A stretch of DNA of 7,182 nt, from NCBI GenBank assembly GCA_021782055.1, contig JAJXVP010000136.1, positions 1 through 7,182 on the forward strand. The letters run 5' to 3'. How positions within the stretch are numbered: position 1 is the stretch's first letter; every line of letters starts with the position of its first letter. Shown here piece after piece: positions 1-5,805 of the stretch. The position numbers and the translations under genes are program-made. The notes under the pieces are model-generated. The model was not told the origin of the DNA, made no database searches, and saw only the letters and a program-made list of their open reading frames with translations. The DNA comes from a bacterium. Lineage in GTDB: Bacteria > Spirochaetota > Spirochaetia > JABEVK01.

Positions 1-1072
1 TACCCGTTCGCGCCCACGAGCGAACTGTTTCATCGACATGAAAGGCCAGAGGAACAAAAATACTGCTAGCGGCTAAAAGCAGACCTAACGTGGCACCGAG
101 AGCCGGGGCGAGAAAGCTAAAAAAGCGGGCTATGGCACGGGCCTCGATAGGGTTATTCTCGCCGATGCTTTTGCCCACCATGATGGCGTTCGCGTTTGTG
201 GTGCCAAAAAAGACGACCAAAACTAATTTGATCGCTGTATCGGCTATATTATAAGCCGCCATGGCATCAGTACTGAGGCGGGCAAAGACCAAGGCGGGAA
301 TGGTGAAGCCTAAAGCCCAGCCGACTTCGTTGCCGACAACAGGCCAGGTTACCTTAAAAAACTGTCGGCGTTCCTCGGGCCGAAATTTGAGTTCTTTGAG
401 CCTGGCGGCTAAGGGGTGCCGTGTCTTTCCTCTACGGTGGCGATAGATTCCAAGCAAAATGACAGCCATCTCGACAAAACGTGACACGACAGTAGCTAAA
501 GCCGAGCCTGCCACTCCCCAGGCGGGGCACCCGAGGTTCCCAAAGATGAAGACCCAGTTAAGAAAGGTGTTAAGGGCAAGCGAGAGGACGCTGGCTACTA
601 AAGGGAGGCGAACTTTTTCCATACTTCGCAACACATTCACGAAACTTAGCGTGACCGCTTGAAAGAGAAAGCCAAAGCTGACGAAATGTAAAAACTGGCC
701 ACCCTGGTGTATAACCTGCGGATCTGTTGAAAAAAGACTGAGAATCTGTTCAGGAAAAAGTTGCGCCGCCGCAAAGAACAGCAAAGCGCCGGCAGACATC
801 ACTGCCACACTTAACCCCAAGAACCGACGGATCGCGGCAAGGTCACCCTTTCCCCAAAACTGAGCGGTAAAGATGGCGGTTCCCGACCCTATGGCAAATA
901 AAAACAACAGGAGAAGAAAAAATATTTGGTTTGCTAAGGCGACTCCCGCGATACTCGCCGCGCCCAGTGACCCGATCATCACGTTGTCCGCGAGGTTAAG
1001 GGCACTCCCCACGAGGTTTTGCAAGGCTATGGGGCCAGCAAGGGCAAAGAGGCCAGTGACCAGTTTGGGCAT
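1..1072 (-). CDS. MATE-family multidrug/organic cation efflux transporter, C-terminus beyond window
   Basis: This inner-membrane secondary transporter probably exports drugs or other organic cations in exchange for H+ or Na+; the true substrate cannot be read from sequence. I translated 357 residues from ATG at 1072 to the left edge. About 90 residues of the usual ~450 are missing, and no internal stop or frameshift was seen. The N-terminus has a typical MATE first repeat: AGPIALQNLVGSALNLADNV at residues 12-31, then an IAGVALANQI stretch and GSGTAIFTAQFWGKGD near 62-77. The second half repeats the pattern: FKVTWPVVGNEVGWALGF, then a LSTDAMAAYNIADTAIK stretch, ending in VGKSIGENNP before a basic loop. 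These two related halves are the family hallmark. The start is the only ATG after an in-frame TGA seven codons upstream, and an AGGA lies about 14 bases before it, so the ribosome site is weak. The gene is divergent from the rest of the window. Family sure, substrate unknown. Confidence 0.93.
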   Translation of the reverse strand, partial: MPKLVTGLFALAGPIALQNLVGSALNLADNVMIGSLGAASIAGVALANQIFFLLLLFLFAIGSGTAIFTAQFWGKGDLAAIRRFLGLSVAVMSAGALLFFAAAQLFPEQILSLFSTDPQVIHQGGQFLHFVSFGFLFQAVTLSFVNVLRSMEKVRLPLVASVLSLALNTFLNWVFIFGNLGCPAWGVAGSALATVVSRFVEMAVILLGIYRHRRGKTRHPLAARLKELKFRPEERRQFFKVTWPVVGNEVGWALGFTIPALVFARLSTDAMAAYNIADTAIKLVLVVFFGTTNANAIMVGKSIGENNPIEARAIARFFSFLAPALGATLGLLLAASSIFVPLAFHVDETVRSWARTG

Positions 1073-1172
1073 GAGCTTATGGTGTTCCTGTCAGCGGGGG
1101 GGCTGTCAAGGGTTGGCGGTTTAGCCTAAGCTTAAAAGGTATTGCGCGGGGTGTTGCACGTTGGGGGGTATT
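1073..1172. other. Divergent intergenic region between the MATE gene and the YhhN gene
   Basis: About 100 bases separate the two divergent starts, so promoters for both directions should lie here. I see no convincing sigma70 pair in either direction. A perfect TTGACA reads on the minus strand at 1109-1104, but it has no -10 match at 16-18 bases. The region has a G7 run (1096-1102), a G6 run (1163-1168), a direct repeat CTGTCA (1088-1093 and 1103-1108, 15 bases apart in start) and an 8-base palindrome TAAGCTTA (1127-1134). Any of these could be operator material, but none matches a site I know. Confidence 0.5.
1163..1168 (+). promoter_or_regulatory. G-rich ribosome binding site of the YhhN gene
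   Basis: A run of six G lies four bases before the ATG at 1173 and can pair with the CCUCC of 16S rRNA. This favours ATG 1173 over the in-frame TTG at 1161, whose use would put this run inside the coding sequence. Confidence 0.5.
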
Positions 1173-1808
1173 ATGGCGTGGCTCTTAGGGTGTTACGCGG
1201 TCGTTTTAGCGGCCAATATGATGTTTGCCGTCCGGCAAAATCAGCAGGGTAATAGGCTTACAAAGCCGCTTTTAATACCGTTACTCATCCTTTTCTACGT
1301 CCTGTCGGCTCAGCCTGCTAACGGTTGGGTGGTGGGTGCCTTGGTCCTCGCATTTTTGGGAGATGTCTTTTTGCTGGGACAAAAAGAAATTTTCTTTAAA
1401 GGGGGGTTAAGTGCCTTCCTTTTGGGAAACATCTGCTATAGCGTTGCCTTTTGGCAGGGCTCAGGGGGACTGACTCAACCGTTCTTGCTTTGGCTCTTGG
1501 TACCCTATGCCGTTGTTGGGGTCCTATTGATGCGGTGGCTTTGGCGTTACCTGGGGGGGCAAAAAATCCCCGTACTCCTTTATCTTCTTGTCATTTTTTT
1601 GATGAGCTGGACCAGTTGGTTCTCGTTGGTTGAGGCCTCCCGCCTTACCGCTGTCACTGGGGTCGTGGGCTCGTTACTGTTTATCGTATCGGACGTTCTT
1701 TTGACGTTTAAACTTTTTGTCAAACCCCAGAAAAACGTTCAGGCCCTTGTGATGCTTTTGTACGGCCTCGCCCAGGTGTTTTTAATCGGTAGCTTTCTTG
1801 TATGGTAG
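1173..1808 (+). CDS. YhhN/TMEM86-family membrane protein, putative lysoplasmalogenase
   Basis: This is a 211-residue, very hydrophobic protein with about eight predicted membrane segments. It belongs to the YhhN family, whose eukaryotic member TMEM86B cleaves the vinyl-ether bond of lysoplasmalogens; in bacteria the activity is known for few members. Visible family marks are KPLLIPLLIL at 31-40, LGDVFLL with D64 at 62-68, the GLSAFLLGN..Y stretch at 78-89, IVSDVLLTFKLF with D174 at 171-182, and YGLAQVFLIGSF at 197-208. Length fits the family (about 200-230). One oddity is N86, where I recall the family motif having His (FLxGHxxY). I chose ATG 1173 because a G6 ribosome site precedes it; TTG 1161 is the alternative and would add four residues. 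Its end overlaps the next start by 7 bases, so the two are probably translated together. A role in membrane lipid turnover is inference; plasmalogens would be needed for the named reaction. Confidence 0.85.
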   Translation: MAWLLGCYAVVLAANMMFAVRQNQQGNRLTKPLLIPLLILFYVLSAQPANGWVVGALVLAFLGDVFLLGQKEIFFKGGLSAFLLGNICYSVAFWQGSGGLTQPFLLWLLVPYAVVGVLLMRWLWRYLGGQKIPVLLYLLVIFLMSWTSWFSLVEASRLTAVTGVVGSLLFIVSDVLLTFKLFVKPQKNVQALVMLLYGLAQVFLIGSFLVW

Positions 1809-3025
1809 AAGCCTTACTGGCGCTGATCCTTGCGGGCGTGGCACTTGGCGAGGTTCCCTTTTTTCATTTTAATCGGGCGACTCTGGCCCTTGTGGGTGCG
1901 GTGGTGGTTTTAGTGTTGGGTGTCATCCCGCTCCACACCGCATATCAAGCCATCGATTTGAATACGTTAGCACTCCTTTTCGCGATGATGGTGTTTACCG
2001 CCCATTTGCGCCTTGCGGGGTTTTTTGAGCTGGCCGGGCAAACCCTGGCTCGCTTTGCGCACTCTCCGAGGGGCTTTCTTGGGCTAGTAATCGTTGCGGG
2101 GGCCCTGTTCTCGGCTCTATTTATCAATGATACCGTAGTGTTGCTGTTTACACCCTTAGTCGCCCAGCTTACCTTGGCTCTTGAGCTAGACCCTCTACCG
2201 TACCTGATGGGGTTAGCCGTAAGTGCCAACATCGGCTCAATGATGACGCCGATTGGGAATCCTCAAAATATCCTGATCGCGACCTCGTCGGGGCTGGGCT
2301 TTAAGGCTTTTGCTTCGGCGCTTTTTGTTCCGGGGGTTCTGTCCCTGGGCTTGGCCTGGCTGTTGTTGTCCTGGACTTACCGACAATCCCTTCGTCGGCG
2401 GCCCTTGGTAGGAACTCCTTTGAAACGTATAAGGGTTCACAAGGCCTTACTGCTGAAAAGCGGTCTGGCTTTGGCGGTCATGATCGGGGGCTTTCTGTTG
2501 GGTTGGCCCTTGGCCCTCGCGGCGTTGGCCGGAGCGGCTCTTCTTTTGGTCACGCGGCGGGTTAAACCAGTCAAGATTTTGGCAAAAATTGACGGGACAC
2601 TTTTGTTGTTTTTTGCGGCCCTGTTTATCATTACGCGCGCCGTCGAAAGTACAGGCGGCTTTCAGGTGTTGTTAGCGTGGTCGAGGCCTTTTTTGGCGGG
2701 AAACTGGTTGCTGTTCTCGGGCGTCTCTGCCCTGCTTAGCAACCTTATTAGCAACGTTCCTGCCGTGATGGTGCTCAAACCCTTGATCCCCACGTTGGTC
2801 GACCCGTCAAAGGCTTGGTTAGCGTTGGCTGCGGCCTCGACCTTGGCAGGAAATCTCACGCTATTAGGCTCTGTAGCCAATTTAATCGTTGCCGAAACCG
2901 CGCGTCCTTATGGGATTAAGCTTACCTTTCGGGAATATTTGAAAACAGGTTTACCCCTGGCGATCTTAAGTATCGCACTGACGGCGGGTTGGTTGACCCT
3001 TCCGTATTTTGCTCAAACTCCGTAA
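1802..3025 (+). CDS. Anion permease of the ArsB/SLC13 (CitMHS) type
   Basis: This is a 407-residue inner-membrane transporter of the ion-transporter superfamily that includes ArsB, CitMHS and SLC13 (DASS) proteins. It has about ten membrane segments in two inverted halves. Half one has INDTVVLLFTPLV at 108-120 followed by SANIGSMMTPIGNPQNI at 141-157. Half two mirrors it with SNVPAVMVLKP at 317-327 and AGNLTLLGSVANLIVAE at 349-365. These paired ND/NP and GNxQN/GSxAN elements build the substrate and cation site in the family. A basic loop at 194-213 separates the halves. The family carries arsenite, citrate, dicarboxylates, sulfate or other anions; nothing here decides which, and there is no ars gene nearby. 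ATG 1802 lies inside the end of the previous gene (7-base overlap) with no strong ribosome site, which points to translational coupling. Neutral use of AAT and AAC for Asn (7 and 4) contrasts with gatB. Confidence 0.88.
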   Translation: MVEALLALILAGVALGEVPFFHFNRATLALVGAVVVLVLGVIPLHTAYQAIDLNTLALLFAMMVFTAHLRLAGFFELAGQTLARFAHSPRGFLGLVIVAGALFSALFINDTVVLLFTPLVAQLTLALELDPLPYLMGLAVSANIGSMMTPIGNPQNILIATSSGLGFKAFASALFVPGVLSLGLAWLLLSWTYRQSLRRRPLVGTPLKRIRVHKALLLKSGLALAVMIGGFLLGWPLALAALAGAALLLVTRRVKPVKILAKIDGTLLLFFAALFIITRAVESTGGFQVLLAWSRPFLAGNWLLFSGVSALLSNLISNVPAVMVLKPLIPTLVDPSKAWLALAAASTLAGNLTLLGSVANLIVAETARPYGIKLTFREYLKTGLPLAILSIALTAGWLTLPYFAQTP

Positions 3026-3034
3026 ACTACGGAC

Positions 3035-4087
3035 ATGGCGGAACAAGCTTGGACGGTAGACCTGGGATTATCAGCGGTGGTGGTGTCGGTTCGTCATGGC
3101 CGGGTGGCGGTACTCACCGTTCCTGGGCTGAATGCACCGACTTCTGGACTGAGCGACCCGGCGCAAGAGCCAACCCTAGCTTTGCCGTTTGGTCCCTTTG
3201 ATCCGGGAAAACACCGGACTCTGGACTTGGCGGTACGTGCTTGGGTCGATGAACTGAGCGGTTTGTCGCTGGGCTATGTGGAACAGCTCTACACCTTTGG
3301 TAACCGGCACCGCGATCCTGTCCGTCTGGAACAACGTCGACGCTTACTGACAGTGGGTTACCTTGCCCTGGTGGGCCCCGAGGCTCCTTCGCAGACTCGG
3401 GCTGGCGTTTGGCGCGATTGGTATGATTTTCTCCCGTGGGAAGATCATCGCAAAGGTCGCCCCGCTGTTCTTGATGAAGTTATTTTGCCTCGGTTGGGCT
3501 CGTGGTGTTCTCAACGCGAGGGCGATTCAAAGCTTTCGTGTGAACAAAGGGTTGCCGTGGCGTTTGGAACGGGAAAGTCCACCTGGGACCCCGAAAAAGT
3601 TTTACCGCGCTTTGAGCTGTTGTATGAAGCCGGCCTGGTATCCGAAAGTCAGCGCGATTGGCACGCCTACCCCGAAACCGAGCGTGACCTTCTTCCTATT
3701 ACCCAGCACCTCATGGCCGATACCGAGTTCAGGGCGCAGGACGCCCGCTTGGGTTTACCTATGGAAGGGGATCATCGTCGGATTCTGGCTTCGACCATGG
3801 GCCGATTGCGCGCTAAGATTCGGTACCGGCCCGTCGTTTTTGAGCTGGTTGGTCAGGTCTTTACCTTGCTTCAGCTTCAGCGCGTGGTCGAGGCCCTGTC
3901 GGGGGTTGTTCTTCATAAACAAAACTTTCGTCGTCTTTTGTTGCAAGGGGGCTTGGTCAAAGAGGCCGAAGGCAAGGATTCCTCGACGACGGGGCGACCC
4001 GCTCAACTGTTCCGCTTTAGGCACAGCGTTCAATTGGAACGCCCGGCAACAGGAATAGGCCTGCCCCAGCGTCCCGCTAAAACTTGA
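3035..4087 (+). CDS. NrtR/COG4111-type transcriptional regulator: degenerate Nudix domain plus winged helix
   Basis: This is a 350-residue cytoplasmic protein of the type annotated as 'NAD regulator in Alphaproteobacteria' (COG4111). Such proteins have a Nudix-like sensor domain for an NAD-derived ligand and a C-terminal winged helix that binds operators of NAD-metabolism genes. The N-terminal part reads LPFGPFDPGKHRTLDLAVRA at 50-69, then WVDELSGL at 70-77 and GYVEQLYTFGN at 80-90. This is the Nudix region, but the REx2EE core is replaced by RAWVDE, so hydrolysis is unlikely. A middle part includes WYDFLPWEDHRKGRP (129-143) and RFELLYEAGLVSESQRD (192-208). The C-terminal part has DHRRILASTMGRLRAKIRYR (246-265), FTLLQLQRVVEAL (276-288), HKQNFRRLLL and GRPAQLFRFR, the NrtR winged-helix pattern. 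Length fits COG4111, not the ~220 residues of small NrtR proteins. It starts 9 bases after the permease with only GGA near the start. No NAD gene is in view, so its targets are unknown; control of its own operon is possible. Confidence 0.85.
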   Translation: MAEQAWTVDLGLSAVVVSVRHGRVAVLTVPGLNAPTSGLSDPAQEPTLALPFGPFDPGKHRTLDLAVRAWVDELSGLSLGYVEQLYTFGNRHRDPVRLEQRRRLLTVGYLALVGPEAPSQTRAGVWRDWYDFLPWEDHRKGRPAVLDEVILPRLGSWCSQREGDSKLSCEQRVAVAFGTGKSTWDPEKVLPRFELLYEAGLVSESQRDWHAYPETERDLLPITQHLMADTEFRAQDARLGLPMEGDHRRILASTMGRLRAKIRYRPVVFELVGQVFTLLQLQRVVEALSGVVLHKQNFRRLLLQGGLVKEAEGKDSSTTGRPAQLFRFRHSVQLERPATGIGLPQRPAKT

Positions 4088-4112
4088 CAAAAGAAAAGCT
4101 TCCTGTGTTAAT
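4084..4112 (+). promoter_or_regulatory. Possible sigma70-type promoter for gatCAB
   Basis: A perfect TTGACA (4084-4089) is followed after 17 bases by GTTAAT (4107-4112), which matches TATAAT at four of six positions but lacks the important second-position A. Transcription would begin near 4119-4120, leaving almost no leader before ATG 4123. The -35 overlaps the stop codon of the regulator gene. It fits the only larger gap in the plus-strand block and would let gatCAB be expressed apart from the upstream genes. The evidence is sequence match only. Confidence 0.35.
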
Positions 4113-4122
4113 GAAACACATT

Positions 4123-4401
4123 ATGGACATTCGCGAGCTAGAAATTACGGCGGAGTTGGCACAAATCGCCCTTACCCCCGTCGAGCTGGAACGCCTGGGC
4201 CGGGAAGTGACTCAGATGGTTTCGTACTTTGAAAAAATGAAAGAGGTCGACACAGACGGCCTTGAACCCACCACCCACGCCTTTGTGAAAGCCAACCGCG
4301 TTCGCCCCGATGCCGTGAAGCCCAGCACGCTGGCGGATGCCGCGCTCGAAAGGGCTCCCGAGCTAGAAGACCGCTTTATCGTGATCCCGAACGTCCTATA
4401 G
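4123..4401 (+). CDS. gatC: Glu-tRNA(Gln)/Asp-tRNA(Asn) amidotransferase subunit C
   Basis: GatC is the small subunit that wraps between GatA and GatB and stabilises the amidotransferase. From ATG 4123 the product has 92 residues, close to the usual 90-100. It shows the expected order: TAELAQIALTPVELERL at 9-25 (helix, usual form AxLAxLxLxxxE), VSYFEKMKEVDTDGLEPTTH at 33-52 ending in the family PTTH motif, RVRPD at 59-63, and APELEDRFIVIPNVL at the end. Start choice is open. TTG 4084 overlaps the upstream stop as TTGA and gives 105 residues, and ATG 4111 gives 96. I prefer 4123 because MDIRELEITAELAQIAL aligns best with known GatC N-termini. None of the three has a Shine-Dalgarno site, which fits a near-leaderless transcript from the promoter-like TTGACA just upstream. 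The stop lies 9 bases before gatA. Confidence 0.9.
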   Translation: MDIRELEITAELAQIALTPVELERLGREVTQMVSYFEKMKEVDTDGLEPTTHAFVKANRVRPDAVKPSTLADAALERAPELEDRFIVIPNVL

Positions 4402-4404
4402 GAG
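4400..4404 (+). promoter_or_regulatory. Ribosome binding site of gatA
   Basis: AGGAG sits six bases before ATG 4411 and overlaps the gatC stop codon TAG. It is the best Shine-Dalgarno match in the window and fixes the gatA start. Confidence 0.8.
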
Positions 4405-4410
4405 ACCTCC

Positions 4411-5805
4411 ATGGCGAAACTCGAAGACTCGTGGAGGCGTTTTTCTGAAAAAGCCGCTTCCTACACCGCGTATGCGAAAGCCTGGGAAGCCAAAATTGGC
4501 GCCTTTCTCAGCTTTAATCCCCAGCACAACCCCGCCTCCACCTCGGCTGTCCCCGCAGGGCAAAGCCCTGTAGCGGGTTTGCCGTTCGGCGTCAAAGACA
4601 ACATCGCCGTAGCAGGCTTTCCCTTGACCTGCGGCAGTAAAATGCTCGAGGGGTTAACCAGTCCCTACACGGCTACCGCCGTACAAAAGCTGATCGACGG
4701 TGGAGCTCGTCCTGTGGGAAAAACGAACTTGGATGAGTTCGGCATGGGTTCCTCTACTGATAATTCCGCTTTGGGTAAAACCAACAACCCTTGGGACGTG
4801 ACCCGTGTGGCCGGTGGATCGTCCGGAGGCAGTGCGGCCTGTGTCGCGGCAGGCCAGGTTCCTTTTGCCTTGGGCAGTGATACCGGGGGTTCGGTTCGAC
4901 AACCCGCCGCATTCTGCGGTGTGTACGGTTTGAAACCCACCTATGGAACGGTGAGCCGCTTTGGTCTTACCGCCTATGCCTCGTCGTTAGAGGTCATTGG
5001 TGTGCTCGCTACGACGGTGGGCCTTACCCGTTCCGTTTACGACCTTATAAAAGGCGAGGATGGTAATGACCAAACCTCGCTTAAGAGTGAGCCTGGCCCC
5101 GCCCGTCCGGTGCGCAAAATTGGTATCTTGAAGAATCTGACCGGGTTAGCCCCCGGGGTCGAAGCAGTCTACCGCGAGTCCTTAGCCACCCTGAAAAAGC
5201 TGGGTTATACTCTGGTGGAGGTAGAGCTCCCCACGCTCGAGTATGCCGTAAGCGCCTACTATACCATCGCGACGGCCGAAGCCAGTGCCAACCTGGCACG
5301 CTTCAATGGGATTCGCTACGGCCTTCGCCCTGAATATGCCGAAAACCCCGAAGACCTCATTCGTAAAGCGCGAACCGCCGGTTTCGGCGACGAGGTAAAA
5401 ACTAGGATCCTGTTAGGTTCGTATGTTCTGCGCAGTGGGTTCCAGGATCAGTTTTATACTAAGGCTCAAAAGGTCCGTACCGCGATTCGCCGGGACTTTG
5501 ACCGGATCTTTGAAGAAGCCGATGTCTTTCTTTCGCCAACGTTTCCCACCACGGCCTTTGCTCATGGCGATACTACGATGACGTCATTTCAACAAAAGCT
5601 GGCCGACAAGTTCACCGTAACGGCGAACTTAACCGGACAACCGGGTTTAAGCTTTCCTGCCGGTTTAGCTGACGGGCTTCCTGTTGGTCTACAGGTGCTA
5701 GCCCCGGTCTTTGAGGAAGGGCGCCTCTTTGAAGTCGCCGATCGTTTTGCCGAGGCTGTACCCCCGGCGGCTTGCCCGGGAACCTCCCTGGACTGGAGTC
5801 TTTGA
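4411..5805 (+). CDS. gatA: Glu-tRNA(Gln)/Asp-tRNA(Asn) amidotransferase subunit A (glutaminase)
   Basis: GatA hydrolyses glutamine and sends the ammonia through a tunnel to GatB, where the misacylated tRNA is amidated. The product is 464 residues, slightly short of the usual ~485, and complete. It is an amidase-signature enzyme with the full Ser-cisSer-Lys triad: K62 in LPFGVKDNIAV, the cis-Ser S137 in AGGSSGGSAA, and the nucleophile S161 in GSDTGGSVRQPAAFCGVYG. The spacing (75 and 24 residues) equals that of the Staphylococcus aureus enzyme (K79, S154, S178). Other marks are GKTNLDEFGMGSS at 103-115, GLKPTYGTVSRFGL at 173-186, and LTGQPGLSFPAG near the C-terminus. The start is fixed by a strong AGGAG. 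It stops in TGATG, overlapping gatB by one base. The SSLEVIG stretch, where many bacteria have SSLDQIG, reminds me of spirochaetal GatA; this is memory, not a search. Confidence 0.97.
   Translation: MAKLEDSWRRFSEKAASYTAYAKAWEAKIGAFLSFNPQHNPASTSAVPAGQSPVAGLPFGVKDNIAVAGFPLTCGSKMLEGLTSPYTATAVQKLIDGGARPVGKTNLDEFGMGSSTDNSALGKTNNPWDVTRVAGGSSGGSAACVAAGQVPFALGSDTGGSVRQPAAFCGVYGLKPTYGTVSRFGLTAYASSLEVIGVLATTVGLTRSVYDLIKGEDGNDQTSLKSEPGPARPVRKIGILKNLTGLAPGVEAVYRESLATLKKLGYTLVEVELPTLEYAVSAYYTIATAEASANLARFNGIRYGLRPEYAENPEDLIRKARTAGFGDEVKTRILLGSYVLRSGFQDQFYTKAQKVRTAIRRDFDRIFEEADVFLSPTFPTTAFAHGDTTMTSFQQKLADKFTVTANLTGQPGLSFPAGLADGLPVGLQVLAPVFEEGRLFEVADRFAEAVPPAACPGTSLDWSL
5795..5798 (+). promoter_or_regulatory. 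Ribosome binding site of gatB
   Basis: GGAG ends six bases before ATG 5805, inside the last codons of gatA. Together with the TGATG stop/start overlap it supports coupled translation and equal amounts of GatA and GatB. Confidence 0.7.

Noticed and set aside
1088..1108. Direct repeat CTGTCA as an operator
   Set aside because: Six bases repeated once is too short to stand out from chance, and it matches no operator I know. It is noted only in the intergenic entry.
1076..1109. Minus-strand TTGACA (1109-1104) with CATAAG (1081-1076) as a MATE promoter
   Set aside because: Spacing is 22 bases, and the -10 would lie only three bases from the start codon; at 17 bases the hexamer AACACC matches only two positions.
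261..1124. Several short plus-strand open frames over the MATE gene
   Set aside because: They are antisense to a continuous, motif-rich MATE translation and are rich in Arg, Pro and Lys, as shadow frames of membrane proteins are.
1161..1172. TTG 1161 as start of the YhhN gene
   Set aside because: It would place the G6 ribosome site inside the gene; ATG 1173 follows that site at a workable distance and gives a normal family length.
3363..4058. A 231-codon open frame on the plus strand in another frame inside the regulator gene
   Set aside because: The overlapped frame encodes clear family motifs over the same stretch; the alternative translation has no recognisable motif.
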